NCBI GenBank assembly: GCA_027858995.1
Contig: JAQIBP010000140.1
Location: 1-46,809, forward strand
Direction: 5' to 3'
Length of the DNA stretch: 46,809 bases
Source of the DNA: Deltaproteobacteria bacterium
GTDB taxonomy: Bacteria > Desulfobacterota > Desulfobacteria > Desulfobacterales > Desulfobacteraceae
The notes under the pieces are model-generated. The model saw only the letters and a list, made by a program, of their open reading frames with translations. It was not told the DNA's origin and searched no databases. A program made the position numbers and the translations under genes. This document shows, piece after piece, positions 1 to 8,586 of this stretch (position 1 is the stretch's first letter; each line of letters opens with the position of its first letter).

Positions 1-246
1 TTTTTTCCCGATAATTATCAGGGCTATGTACGGAGTAACATTGAAAACTAACCAGAAGATTTTGAACAACCCGAGGAACGAGTAAAAAACCAAGTTGAAA
101 TTTTCGTGGGAGATAGGAAGCAATTTGCTTTGAACATTGTATATCAAATCCGGAATCCATATGCACCCTATGATGCTGAATCCCAAAAGGATACCGTTTA
201 TAATTGTGCACCACTTAAAAAAATTTTTTAATTGTTTAATATCCAC
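1..246 (-). CDS. DUF6868-like small membrane protein (cut by window edge)
   Basis: A reading frame on the minus strand opens with GTG at 246 and runs without a stop to base 1, so at least 82 residues are present and the C-terminus is missing. A strong ribosome-binding site (GGGAGGAG) lies a few bases before the GTG. The sequence starts VDIKQLKNFFKWCTIINGIL, has a first hydrophobic segment at about residues 15-35, an amphipathic stretch with SKLLPISHENFN, and a second membrane segment ending IALIIIG. This two-helix pattern matches my memory of the DUF6868 family; function is unknown. It lies downstream of the YajD-like gene on the same strand, 145 bases away, with no obvious terminator between them. 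Confidence 0.7.
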   Translation of the reverse strand, partial: MDIKQLKNFFKWCTIINGILLGFSIIGCIWIPDLIYNVQSKLLPISHENFNLVFYSFLGLFKIFWLVFNVTPYIALIIIGKK

Positions 247-391
247 GATGCTCCTCCCTTAAATTTTCATATCTAACATGGTCGTCGATGTGCAACGTTT
301 ATTCAAATTTACATGATATGTGTTGTGCTGTCGATATATTGAATGATATACGGATAAAGGGTGGCCCCATATTGACCCATATATGCTATAA

Positions 392-769
392 TTATTCAGG
401 CAGTTTACCTTTTAATAAATCTCCGAGTCCGGCAAACGGGTTGGTCCCTCCTTTATTTTCTGATGAAATATCCGGCACATCCTGGTCAAGGGCATCAGCA
501 ACCTGATCCCGTGAGTGTTCATTGTCGTGGCAATAAATACATAAAAGCTCCCAATTGCTACCATCGGGCGGATTGTTGTCATGATTGTGATCTTTATGGT
601 GAACAGTCAATTCTTTCAGGCGTTTTCCCTCAAATTCACGCCCGCAATGACCGCATATCCAGGGAAATAGTTTTAATGCTTTTCCCCGGTAAGAATTTTC
701 CCGTTCCTTTTTAAGGCTAAGTGCTTCTGTGACAGCCAGATTGGGATTGTTTCCGCTTTTTAAAGACAT
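392..769 (-). CDS. yajD: YajD-family HNH nuclease-like protein
   Basis: The 125-residue protein has a CxxC pair (CGHCGREF, about residue 38), then HHKDHNHDNNPPDGSNWELL and a second pair in CIYCHDNEH. This is the zinc-stabilised beta-beta-alpha HNH arrangement, and the HKDHNHDNNP.DGSNWELLC block is typical of the YajD family. The C-terminal tail of about 30 residues is Gly/Pro/Lys-rich and probably disordered. Start at 769 is supported by GGAG upstream. YajD proteins are widespread and often not tied to phage packaging, so a housekeeping nucleic-acid role is as likely as a mobile one; the substrate is unknown. Confidence 0.82.
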   Translation of the reverse strand: MSLKSGNNPNLAVTEALSLKKERENSYRGKALKLFPWICGHCGREFEGKRLKELTVHHKDHNHDNNPPDGSNWELLCIYCHDNEHSRDQVADALDQDVPDISSENKGGTNPFAGLGDLLKGKLPE

Positions 770-1116
770 ACTTATTCTCCAAGAAGTTTTTATGTATAAC
801 TTTAGTAATTATTCAGCACCTATTTTTAGTGGTGTTTAGGTTTTTAAAAAAATTTCCTTGCTTTTGCAATCTAAAAATTACTCATTTAGAAATTTTGGCA
901 GCTTGCCTTCAAATAAAAGACGTTAAAATTAAAATATTTTCTGACAAGTATAATCATAGACTTTTTTCCAGAGTGTTGTTTATAATAAAAATTTGATTTA
1001 AGTGGAAATCTGCCGGGATAATAAAAAACCATCAGGAGATAAGCTTCCTGGACGGGTAAACATAAACTATTTACTTAATATTCCGATATATTATATTCAA
1101 ATATTATTTTCAAATA
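770..1116. other. AT-rich intergenic region
   Basis: No coding frame with a plausible start and ribosome-binding site was seen on either strand. It separates a minus-strand gene from a plus-strand operon, so it should hold divergent control sequences. The only local structure noted is a short weak hairpin (arms 1033-1037 and 1046-1050). I recognise no riboswitch. Confidence 0.5.
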
Positions 1117-1145
1117 TTGACATTATATTTGCTCTGGATTAATAT
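1117..1145 (+). promoter_or_regulatory. Sigma70-type promoter for the carboxyltransferase operon
   Basis: TTGACA at 1117-1122 and TAATAT at 1140-1145 are separated by 17 bases. The pair lies about 57 bases before the ATG at 1203 in an AT-rich stretch, and it is the best promoter match in the upstream region. Confidence 0.6.
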
Positions 1146-1202
1146 TGCCAACACATTTAATGATAATAATATTTTAAAATATTAGGAGTAGGAAATAAGG
1201 CA

Positions 1203-1943
1203 ATGGAAGATAATAATTGTGACCCTTTGAGCCTGGATAAATCCCTGAAAGCTAAATTAATTGTTGACATGGTAACCAGAATTGCAGTCCATTATGGACT
1301 CTGGTTTACTGAAGTCAGACACCAGATGGGAATGGACAAAGCTCTGGACGTTCTTGAAAAAGCAACCGGTAAAAGTATTTCCATTGGTATGAAAAAGATT
1401 GCCAAGGTTCTCGATTTTGAGCTTGAAGATGGCTTGCCAAAGCCATTGCTGGAAATGGAAGAAGAAAAAATTAATGAACTTATGGATGCTGTGGCAAAAA
1501 ACTGGCTTGTGAATGATGGTGTATGGTTCCAGTCTGTTGAATTTGATAATGGCATGAATGATGCCAAAAGATGCAATGATTCATGCTGGGCACAGTTTTC
1601 CCCCTATGAAGCTTTTGCCATTAAAAAATTTTTAAAACTTGATGATAATTGTGGTCTGGAAGGATTGAAAAAAGCATTGAACTTCAGGATGTATTCACTG
1701 ATAAATGAGCAATCAATTGTTGATGAGGGGCCGGATAGTTTTGTGTTTCAAATGAATGACTGCAGGGTGCAGTCTGCAAGAAAAAGAAAGAATCTTGATG
1801 ATTATCCCTGTAAATCAGCAGGGCTGGTTGAATATGAATATTTTGCAAGATCCATTGATAAAAGAATTAAAACCCAGTGCATTGGATGCCCTCCGGATGA
1901 TCATCCCGAGGAGTGGTTCTGTGCATGGAGGTTTACTGTTTGA
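1203..1943 (+). CDS. DUF6125-like cysteine-motif protein
   Basis: The 246-residue soluble protein has no signal peptide. The N-terminal half is helical. The C-terminal half carries a cysteine-rich signature: C..DSCWAQF near residue 125, then MNDCRVQSARKRK, YPCKSAGLVEYEYFA, CIGCPPDDHPEEWFCAWRF. I recall this last block from the DUF6125 family, related to L-2-amino-thiazoline-4-carboxylic acid hydrolase-like proteins, common in Desulfobacterota. The conserved cysteines suggest metal or cofactor binding, but no reaction can be assigned. It is first in the operon, 57 bases before the carboxyltransferase gene, so a role linked to acyl-CoA metabolism is possible (inference). Confidence 0.65.
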   Translation: MEDNNCDPLSLDKSLKAKLIVDMVTRIAVHYGLWFTEVRHQMGMDKALDVLEKATGKSISIGMKKIAKVLDFELEDGLPKPLLEMEEEKINELMDAVAKNWLVNDGVWFQSVEFDNGMNDAKRCNDSCWAQFSPYEAFAIKKFLKLDDNCGLEGLKKALNFRMYSLINEQSIVDEGPDSFVFQMNDCRVQSARKRKNLDDYPCKSAGLVEYEYFARSIDKRIKTQCIGCPPDDHPEEWFCAWRFTV

Positions 1944-2000
1944 AATTTTTTAATTTTTAATTCAAAACTAAAAATTATTTATAAAGAGAGGTTTTAAATT

Positions 2001-3554
2001 ATGGGAGTTACGTCTGACAATATCCAGGAGCTGATAGAAAAAGAGAAGCAGATTAAGGAAATGGGTGGAGAAAAAGCCCTGGCAAAACGAAAAGATCAGG
2101 GTAAGCTCAATGCCAGGGAGAGACTTGATATTCTGTTTGACAAAGGCACTTTTAGAGAACTTGATATGTTTGTTACTCACAGATGCACCAACTTTGGCAT
2201 GGAAGATATTGAAATCCCTGCAGATGGAGTTGTAACAGGACATGGCAAAGTAGACGGCAGAATTATATTTGCCTATGCCCAGGATTTTACTTCAAGGGCT
2301 GGTTCTCTCGGAGAGATGCAGGCCAAAAAGATCTGCAAGGTTATGGATATGGCTTTAAAGTCGGGTGCTCCCATTATCGGCATAAATGACTCAGGCGGGG
2401 CTAGAATCCAGGAAGGCATTGATGCTTTGTCAGGATATGGTGAAATCTTTTTTAGAAATTCAGCAGCTTCCGGTGTTATCCCGCAGATTTCGGCAATCAT
2501 GGGCCCTACAGCCGGCGGAGCTGTCTACTCTCCTGCCATGACAGATTTTATTTTCATGGTTAAAGAGAAGAGTTATATGTTTATTACAGGACCAAATGTA
2601 ATAAAGGCTGTTACCGGTGAAGAAATCACCTTTGAAGAGCTTGGCGGCGCCATGACCCATAATGAGAAATCAGGTGTGGCACAATTTGCATGTGAGTCTG
2701 ATGAAGATGCCATTATTCAGATAAAAAAACTTCTGTCCTTTCTTCCTTCCAATAATATGGAAGATCCACCATTTGTACCCCCCGCAGATGACCCCGGCCG
2801 CACAGATGAATCCCTGGATTCGATCGTACCTGACAACCCGAGCAGGGCATATGATATCAAGGATGTTATTAGATCAATTGTGGATGATGGTGAATTTTTT
2901 GAACCCCATGAGTATTTTGCAAAAAATATTGTGATCTGTTTTGCAAGACTTAATGGACGTTCCATTGGTATTATTGCCAACCAGCCAAATTTTCTTGCAG
3001 GATGTCTTGATATTGATGCTTCTGATAAAGCCACAAGGTTTATAAGGTTCTGCGATGCTTTTAATATTCCCATGCTTACCATTGCCGATGTCCCAGGGTA
3101 TCTGCCCGGAAGCAACCAGGAGTGGGGAGGGATTATCCGCCATGGAGCCAAACTTTTATGGTGTTATTCAGAAGCCACAGTTCCAAAACTATTACTGGTA
3201 ACAAGAAAAGATTATGGCGGCTCCTATCTTGCCATGTGTTCCAAACACCTTGGAGCAGATATGGCCTTTGCATGGCCAAGTGCTGAGATTGCTGTAATGG
3301 GTGCTGCAGGCGCAGCCAATATTATCCATGCAAGGGAAATTAAAAATTCTGAAGATCCTGTACAAAAACGAGCAGAAAAAATAGATGAATACAATGAAAA
3401 ATTTTCCAACCCCTACTGTGCAGCTGCAAGGGGATATGTGGATGCAGTTATAAAACCGTCGGAGACAAGGCCAAGACTTATTGATGCCCTTGAAGCCATG
3501 GCAACCAAAAGAGAATTAAGACCAGCTAAAAAGCATGGAAATATTCCAGTATAA
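2001..3554 (+). CDS. mmdA: Acyl-CoA carboxylase/transcarboxylase carboxyltransferase subunit (12S, MmdA/PccB type)
   Basis: The 517-residue length is that of the propionyl/methylmalonyl-CoA carboxyltransferase beta subunit. Both crotonase-like halves are visible: NARERLDILFD near the N-terminus, INDSGGARIQEG and GPTAGGAVYSPA forming the first acyl-CoA/oxyanion region, and DVPGYLPGSNQEWGGIIRHG plus AMCSKHLGADMAFAWPSAEI in the second. It should move carboxylate between biotin and propionyl-CoA/methylmalonyl-CoA. The 5S-biotin fusion gene downstream favours methylmalonyl-CoA:pyruvate transcarboxylase, the enzyme used in propionate oxidation by several sulfate reducers. A sodium-pumping methylmalonyl-CoA decarboxylase is less likely because no membrane beta subunit is present here. 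A GAGAGG ribosome-binding site supports the ATG at 2001. Confidence 0.93.
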   Translation: MGVTSDNIQELIEKEKQIKEMGGEKALAKRKDQGKLNARERLDILFDKGTFRELDMFVTHRCTNFGMEDIEIPADGVVTGHGKVDGRIIFAYAQDFTSRAGSLGEMQAKKICKVMDMALKSGAPIIGINDSGGARIQEGIDALSGYGEIFFRNSAASGVIPQISAIMGPTAGGAVYSPAMTDFIFMVKEKSYMFITGPNVIKAVTGEEITFEELGGAMTHNEKSGVAQFACESDEDAIIQIKKLLSFLPSNNMEDPPFVPPADDPGRTDESLDSIVPDNPSRAYDIKDVIRSIVDDGEFFEPHEYFAKNIVICFARLNGRSIGIIANQPNFLAGCLDIDASDKATRFIRFCDAFNIPMLTIADVPGYLPGSNQEWGGIIRHGAKLLWCYSEATVPKLLLVTRKDYGGSYLAMCSKHLGADMAFAWPSAEIAVMGAAGAANIIHAREIKNSEDPVQKRAEKIDEYNEKFSNPYCAAARGYVDAVIKPSETRPRLIDALEAMATKRELRPAKKHGNIPV

Positions 3555-3563
3555 GGAGTGAAA

Positions 3564-3782
3564 ATGGATAAAAAAAAACTTGCAGCAGCCATGTCTGCAG
3601 TATTTGCATATATTAAAACCTCAGAAGAGGCAGCTTTTCATGCAGCGCAAGCTCTTGAACCTGCAGAGAAAGCTGGAGCGCAACCGCATCAAGTTATGCA
3701 GCCAGGCAATCTTTGGGGGATATCAGGACGGCAGACACAAATGCAGGCTAATAACATGATGCAACTACGAATATTTAAATAA
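3564..3782 (+). CDS. Small transcarboxylase/carboxylase-associated subunit
   Basis: About 72 residues. A GTG at 3558 is possible, but AAGGAG at 3553-3558 sits 5 bases before the ATG at 3564, so the latter is chosen. The N-terminus (MDKKKLAAAMSAVFAYIKT) is an alanine-rich helix, followed by a Pro/Ala/Gln linker and a C-terminal NLWGISGRQ motif, then a Met/Gln-rich tail. Helix, linker and W..(A/S)GR tail resemble the cytosolic end of the gamma/delta subunits of oxaloacetate and methylmalonyl-CoA decarboxylases and the small epsilon-type subunits of acyl-CoA carboxylases, but there is no transmembrane segment. It probably helps hold the 12S and 5S-biotin subunits together (inference). It lies 9 bases after mmdA. 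Confidence 0.7.
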   Translation: MDKKKLAAAMSAVFAYIKTSEEAAFHAAQALEPAEKAGAQPHQVMQPGNLWGISGRQTQMQANNMMQLRIFK

Positions 3783-3807
3783 AATAATATATTATTGGAG
3801 AAGATCA

Positions 3808-5823
3808 ATGACAGAACACACCCTGGTTAAAATGACAGATATGAATTATGACAAAGATAGACCAAAAGCAGAAAATCCACTTAAAATAGAGGATATATCC
3901 CTGCGCGACGGTCATCAGTCCCTTTTTGCAACAAGGGGAAGAACCGAAGACATGATACCTGTTGCAGAAAAAATGGATGATATTGGTTTCTGGGCAGTAG
4001 AGGTATGGGGCGGGGCCACCTTTGACACCATGCACAGATTTCTTGGAGAAGATCCATGGGAGAGACTCAGGACTCTTAAAAGATATTTTAAGAAGACAAA
4101 GTTTTCCATGCTTTTAAGAGGGCAGAACCTTGTGGGCTACAGAAACTATGCCGATGATGTTGCAAGACTCTTTGTTCAAAAGGCTGTTGATAACGGCATG
4201 GATATATTCAGAACCTTTGATGCTTTGAATGATTATCGTAATTTTGATGCTGTTGTGCCTGTTATCAAGGAGTGCGGAGCACATTTCCAGGGCTGTATCT
4301 GTTATACATTGACTGAACCGAGACTTGGCGGAAAAGTTTACAGTCTTGACTACTACCTGCAAAAGGCAAAAGAGCTTGAAGATATGGGCGCTGACAGTAT
4401 ATGCATCAAGGATATGGCAGGACTTATTGCACCATATGATGCCTATGAACTCGTAAAAGCCTTAAAAGAGAGTGTCAAACCTTTGATCCATCTTCACAGC
4501 CATTTTACTTCAGGCATGTCACCTCTGGCCCATTTTAAAGCTGTTGAAGCAGGAGTTGATATTATTGACACCTGCATGACTCCCTATGCCTACAGAACAT
4601 CCCATGCAGCTCTTGAGCCTTTTGTCATGTCTCTGTTAGGGACAAACAGGGATACAGGTTTTGATATTCATGCCCTTGCTGATATTAATGAAACCCTGGA
4701 AAAAGATGTTATGCCCAAATACAAACACCTTCTTGATGACAGTAAAGTCTCTACTATTGATATCAATGTTCTTTTACACCAGACCCCCGGTGGAATGCTT
4801 TCCAACCTTGTGAACCAGCTTAAAGAAATGGATGCCCTTGATAAAATCGGTGAAGTCTATAAACAGCTTCCAAGGGTTAGAAAAGAGCTTGGACAGATTC
4901 CCCTTGTAACTCCGACAAGCCAGATTGTAGGAACCCAGACCGTAAACAATGTACTCTTTGACACACCTGATGAACGTTATAAAATGATAACAGCCCAGGT
5001 AAAGGATCTTTGTTACGGACTTTATGGTAAAACAACCATACCAATCGATAAAGAGGTGCAGAAAAAAGCCCTGAAGAACTATGAAAGAGGAGAAGAACCC
5101 ATTACTTGCAGGCCTGCAGAGGTGCTTAAGCCTGAACTTGAAAAGGCAAGAAAAGAGATAGGAAGTCTTGCTGCAGATGATGAAGACCTTATAGTTTATA
5201 CCCTTTTTCCTGTTACCGGTAAAAAATATCTCATGCGCAAATATGGTAAGGAAAAAATGCCTGCAAGCATACAACCCATTACCCTTGAAGATGTAAAAAA
5301 ACAGGATATGATGGTTGAAAAGGCAAAAAAAGGGGAGTTGGTTGATAAATCCAGTCTAATTGAAATTCCTGAAAAGAGTGAAAATTCTAGAACATTTAAT
5401 GTTTTTGTTGAAGGTGAATACTTTGAAGTGGGTGTTGATGAAGTAGGAGGCAGCCCTGTTATTACCTATGCAGCACCTGCTGCTGCCCCTGCTACAGCAC
5501 CTGCAGCTCCTGCTCCGGCAGCACCTGCGCCTGGAATTGCCAAACCAGCAGCAAAGCCAGAGGCAAAACCAGCTCCTGAACCAAAAGAGGAACCAGCTAC
5601 TTCAGGTTCTGGAACATCGGTTACTGCTCCCATGCCCGGTATGGTAATTAAATATGGAAAAAATGTAGGTGATTCAATAAATGAGGGAGAAACCATTGTT
5701 GTGATCGAAGCCATGAAAATGGAAAATGCTCTTCCTGCACCTGCAGGCGGTGTTGTTAAGGCCATCAATTTTAGCAGTGGAGACTCTGTTGCCAAGGGCG
5801 ATGTGCTGGCTGTAATTGAATAA
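3808..5823 (+). CDS. Pyruvate carboxyltransferase 5S subunit fused to biotin carrier domain (PycB/OadA type)
   Basis: The 671-residue protein combines three parts. Residues about 25-310 form the HMGL-like carboxyltransferase barrel, with SLRDGHQSL at the start, CIKDMAGL (catalytic Lys) and HLHSHFTSG (metal-binding His). Residues about 310-520 are the conserved carboxylase domain. After an Ala/Pro-rich linker (about 553-605) comes a biotinyl domain with EAMKMEN, biotin on the Lys near residue 637. It should transfer carboxylate from carboxybiotin to pyruvate, giving oxaloacetate, or the reverse. With the 12S gene it forms methylmalonyl-CoA:pyruvate transcarboxylase. Fusion of 5S and carrier matches OadA/PycB rather than the three-gene Propionibacterium arrangement. 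No biotin carboxylase or OadB pump gene lies nearby, consistent with an ATP-independent enzyme. Confidence 0.92.
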   Translation: MTEHTLVKMTDMNYDKDRPKAENPLKIEDISLRDGHQSLFATRGRTEDMIPVAEKMDDIGFWAVEVWGGATFDTMHRFLGEDPWERLRTLKRYFKKTKFSMLLRGQNLVGYRNYADDVARLFVQKAVDNGMDIFRTFDALNDYRNFDAVVPVIKECGAHFQGCICYTLTEPRLGGKVYSLDYYLQKAKELEDMGADSICIKDMAGLIAPYDAYELVKALKESVKPLIHLHSHFTSGMSPLAHFKAVEAGVDIIDTCMTPYAYRTSHAALEPFVMSLLGTNRDTGFDIHALADINETLEKDVMPKYKHLLDDSKVSTIDINVLLHQTPGGMLSNLVNQLKEMDALDKIGEVYKQLPRVRKELGQIPLVTPTSQIVGTQTVNNVLFDTPDERYKMITAQVKDLCYGLYGKTTIPIDKEVQKKALKNYERGEEPITCRPAEVLKPELEKARKEIGSLAADDEDLIVYTLFPVTGKKYLMRKYGKEKMPASIQPITLEDVKKQDMMVEKAKKGELVDKSSLIEIPEKSENSRTFNVFVEGEYFEVGVDEVGGSPVITYAAPAAAPATAPAAPAPAAPAPGIAKPAAKPEAKPAPEPKEEPATSGSGTSVTAPMPGMVIKYGKNVGDSINEGETIVVIEAMKMENALPAPAGGVVKAINFSSGDSVAKGDVLAVIE

Positions 5824-5843
5824 TTAAGGATAAAAAATTAACC

Positions 5844-6521
5844 ATGACCTTTGAAACTAAAGAAGAACTTCTTGAAAAATATATAAAGATGGACAAACCC
5901 CATTGTCCCGACTGTGATACCAATATGACATTATGGGAGGTTCCTTCCATTAATTTCAGCGACGGGCTTGGCTGGGGAACTCCATATCTGTTTGTCTGTT
6001 TTAATGATGAATGTCCAAGCTATAAACAGGGATGGGATCATCTTGATAAAACCATGTCAAGATCTGCATCATACCGGTGCTTTGTTGAGCCGGGTCGGGA
6101 TAATTTTGAGTATATGCCTGTGTTCAGCCCCATGGGAGCCCAGGGTGGAATATTGGATGATGAGATTCTGATCCGTGAAGAGGCAAAAAAAGAGCTTTTA
6201 AAGAAAACCTTTTCAATATTAACAGATTATTATCTCTCAAAAGACTGGGATGAGATTTTAAAGATTTGTCTTGATCCCAATATCCCTCCCAAAGCACGGC
6301 TCAAAGCTGCTGAAATGGTTGGAGAACTTGGTGATGCCGATGCAGCAGAACATTTGATTAATCATAAATTTCCAACTCCTGTACTGCAGGAAGGCGTACA
6401 AAATGCCATTGACCAGCTCCATGAAAGACACTATACCCGTGAATGTCCCTTTTGTGCCGAGATTATTAAAAAGCGGGCTATACTTTGTAAACACTGTAAT
6501 AAAGAGGTGCCCAAGGCTTAA
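5844..6521 (+). CDS. Zinc-ribbon protein with HEAT-like helices
   Basis: The 225-residue soluble protein has an N-terminal treble-clef/zinc-ribbon block (CPDCDTNMTLW at about residue 20, then CFNDECPSYKQGW), a middle helical region with KARLKAAEMVGELGDADAAEHL resembling one or two HEAT repeats, and a C-terminal zinc ribbon (CPFCAEIIKKRAILCKHCNKE). It is 20 bases after the biotin-carrier gene and probably co-transcribed with it. Two zinc-binding ends around a helical scaffold suggest an assembly or interaction role. Function is unknown. Its stop overlaps the stop of the convergent gene by 4 bases, with no terminator hairpin between them. Confidence 0.75.
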   Translation: MTFETKEELLEKYIKMDKPHCPDCDTNMTLWEVPSINFSDGLGWGTPYLFVCFNDECPSYKQGWDHLDKTMSRSASYRCFVEPGRDNFEYMPVFSPMGAQGGILDDEILIREEAKKELLKKTFSILTDYYLSKDWDEILKICLDPNIPPKARLKAAEMVGELGDADAAEHLINHKFPTPVLQEGVQNAIDQLHERHYTRECPFCAEIIKKRAILCKHCNKEVPKA

Positions 6522-7036
6522 ATATTGATTTTATCCATATTAAAGGAGCGGTAGATAATCATTTCCCGCTCTTTTTTATTTTCATCAAAGGGTTGGTATT
6601 CCAAGGATTTAACCATTTCAAACGCCTTTTCCCGGGAAGGAATTGCATTCAAACCCTGGTCATATTTTTTCCCTGTAATCGTATCCATTATAACGGCATC
6701 CCTTGCATCTGTTGAAACAGCAAAAGGGATCTGGTAATCAAAAATCAATCTTGCTCCGCTAAGAATTTCTCTTTCATAGGAGCCAATTGAACCGGCCACA
6801 CAGGTTACAGCCATAAATGCTTTGTCATTGCAGAAAACTATCAGGTCAATCTTTGAAATATAATCTTTTCCCTTAAACTGGACAATAATTTTTTCATCAA
6901 CCTTGATATCTTTTTTTGCCCATCCTTTGTCCTGGACAAGGAATTTTTCAAATATCTGCCTGGTTGCTTCAGGGCCAATATTTTTTACAGATTGTCCTGT
7001 AATATAATCAGTAATAGTATTATCATCTTGGTTCAT
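6518..7036 (-). CDS. HsdR N-terminal-like (HSDR_N_2) protein
   Basis: 172 residues. The core KIIVQFKGKDYISKIDLIVFCNDKAFMAVTCVAGSIGSYERE resembles the HSDR_N_2 domain (PD-(D/E)xK-like fold of type I restriction subunits). The usual catalytic Glu-x-Lys is not evident: the expected E-x-K position reads VTCVAG, so nuclease activity is doubtful. Similar stand-alone proteins are common in Desulfobacterota and are not part of restriction systems. Its ATG overlaps the gpmI stop (ATGA), so it is the last gene of the rplU-gpmI operon. Confidence 0.6.
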   Translation of the reverse strand: MNQDDNTITDYITGQSVKNIGPEATRQIFEKFLVQDKGWAKKDIKVDEKIIVQFKGKDYISKIDLIVFCNDKAFMAVTCVAGSIGSYEREILSGARLIFDYQIPFAVSTDARDAVIMDTITGKKYDQGLNAIPSREKAFEMVKSLEYQPFDENKKEREMIIYRSFNMDKINI

Positions 7037-8586
7037 ATCAGAGATGTTCCTGTCATTTGGGATGGCTGTTCTATATTTAAAATCTTTAAAATTGTTGGTG
7101 CAATGTCACCAAGAATTCCATCTTTTATTGAAGTGTTTTTATAACGATCGCCTGCAAGTATCAGTCGTACAGGGTTTAAGGTGTGGGCTGTATGGGGTGA
7201 TCCATCATTTGCAATCATCTGTTCTGAATTTCCGTGATCTGCTGTGATCAGAGCAGTGCCGCCTGTTGCCCATATTGTCTGAACAACCTGTTGTACGCAT
7301 CTGTCCACGGTTTCACATGCTTTGATTGCAGCTTCAACAATACCGGTATGGCCAACCATATCCATATTGGCAAAATTGAGTATGATAAATTGGAAATCAT
7401 TTGAATCTATTTTTTCACAAGCCTTGTCAGCAACTTTAAAGGCACTCATCTGGGGTTTTTCATCGTATGTTGCAACATCCCTGGGCGAAGGTATGAGTTC
7501 TCTTTTCTCTTTATGAAAAATTTTTTCATCGCCTCCGTTAAAAAAGTATGTAACATGGGCATATTTTTCAGTTTCAGCAATTCTTAGCTGGGAGATATTG
7601 TTTTTGCTCAATATTTCGCCGAGAATGTTATCAAGATGCTGAGGTCCAAAAGCCACAGGCAGATCAAAATTTTCATCATACCGGGTCATGCAAACAAATT
7701 CAGACAGCTTCTGTTTCCTGTTCCTTTTAAATTCAATAAAATCATTCTCCATAAAAGCTCTTGTGATTTGCTTTGCTCTGTCTGCTCTGAAATTAAAAAA
7801 GATTATTCCATCTCCATCTTCAATTGTACCCTGGGGAGAGAATTTTGATTTTTTATCATCACTAAAAAAAACAGGCTCTATAAATTCATCGGTTTTACCT
7901 GAGTCATAGGATTTACGGACTGCTTTGACAGGGTCTTGTTCAATTTTGCCCTGTGCATCTGTATAGAGATTATATGCTTTTTCCACCCTGTCCCATCTTG
8001 TATCTCTGTCCATGGCCCAGTAGCGTCCTACTATGGTGGCAATTTTACCGGATTTTGATTTTTTCAGATGATTTTGCAGTTGCTGGACATAATCAATTCC
8101 ACTTTTTGGTGAAGTATCTCTGCCATCGAGAATGGGGTGAATAAAAAGATTTTCAATATGGTTTTCTTTTGCCATGTCAATGAGGGCAAAAAGATGGGAA
8201 ATGTGAGAGTGAACGCCGCCGTCAGACAAAAGCCCCATAAGATGAAGGCTCTTTCTTGATTTAGAAACTTTTTCCATGATATTTGTCAGCTCTGGTATTT
8301 GGAAAAAAGATCTATCTTCAATGGCCTGGTTGATTCTTACCAAACTCTGTAATACCTTTCTGCCAGCTCCAATATTCATGTGACCAACTTCCGAGTTACC
8401 CATGGTTCCGTCGGGCAGCCCGACTGCACTGCCTGAACATGCAAGTTCGCAGCTTGGAAAATCCTTAATTAAAGAATCCAGAAAAGGGGTCTTTGCAAGG
8501 GCAAAAGCATTGCCCTCTTTTTCTCTGCTTATTCCCCAGCCGTCAAGAATCATTAAGATATTGACAGGATTTGATTTAGAAGTCAT
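7033..8586 (-). CDS. gpmI: 2,3-bisphosphoglycerate-independent phosphoglycerate mutase
   Basis: The protein (about 517 residues from the chosen start) opens with NILMILDGWG and has the phosphorylatable serine in GNSEVGHMNIGAGR. The C-terminal half has metal-binding motifs including NFANMDMVGHTG and ITADHGNSEQM, giving the usual two-domain alkaline-phosphatase-superfamily enzyme interconverting 3- and 2-phosphoglycerate with two metal ions. A longer frame opens with TTG at 8619, but the ATG at 8586 gives the conserved N-terminus and follows an AAAGGA ribosome-binding site. The start lies inside the 3' end of rsfS, implying translational coupling. Confidence 0.93.
   Translation of the reverse strand: MTSKSNPVNILMILDGWGISREKEGNAFALAKTPFLDSLIKDFPSCELACSGSAVGLPDGTMGNSEVGHMNIGAGRKVLQSLVRINQAIEDRSFFQIPELTNIMEKVSKSRKSLHLMGLLSDGGVHSHISHLFALIDMAKENHIENLFIHPILDGRDTSPKSGIDYVQQLQNHLKKSKSGKIATIVGRYWAMDRDTRWDRVEKAYNLYTDAQGKIEQDPVKAVRKSYDSGKTDEFIEPVFFSDDKKSKFSPQGTIEDGDGIIFFNFRADRAKQITRAFMENDFIEFKRNRKQKLSEFVCMTRYDENFDLPVAFGPQHLDNILGEILSKNNISQLRIAETEKYAHVTYFFNGGDEKIFHKEKRELIPSPRDVATYDEKPQMSAFKVADKACEKIDSNDFQFIILNFANMDMVGHTGIVEAAIKACETVDRCVQQVVQTIWATGGTALITADHGNSEQMIANDGSPHTAHTLNPVRLILAGDRYKNTSIKDGILGDIAPTILKILNIEQPSQMTGTSLI

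Noticed and set aside
1029-1060. Possible riboswitch-like hairpin upstream of the DUF6125 gene
   Set aside because: Only a 5-bp stem with an 8-base loop and no conserved riboswitch core could be seen, and it lies upstream of the likely promoter.
4774-5274. 166-codon minus-strand frame
   Set aside because: Shadow of the 5S-biotin gene; composition is unlike a real protein (Phe/Cys/His-rich).
5466-5795. 109-codon Ala/Gly-rich minus-strand frame
   Set aside because: Mirror of the Ala/Pro linker and biotinyl domain of the plus-strand 5S-biotin gene.
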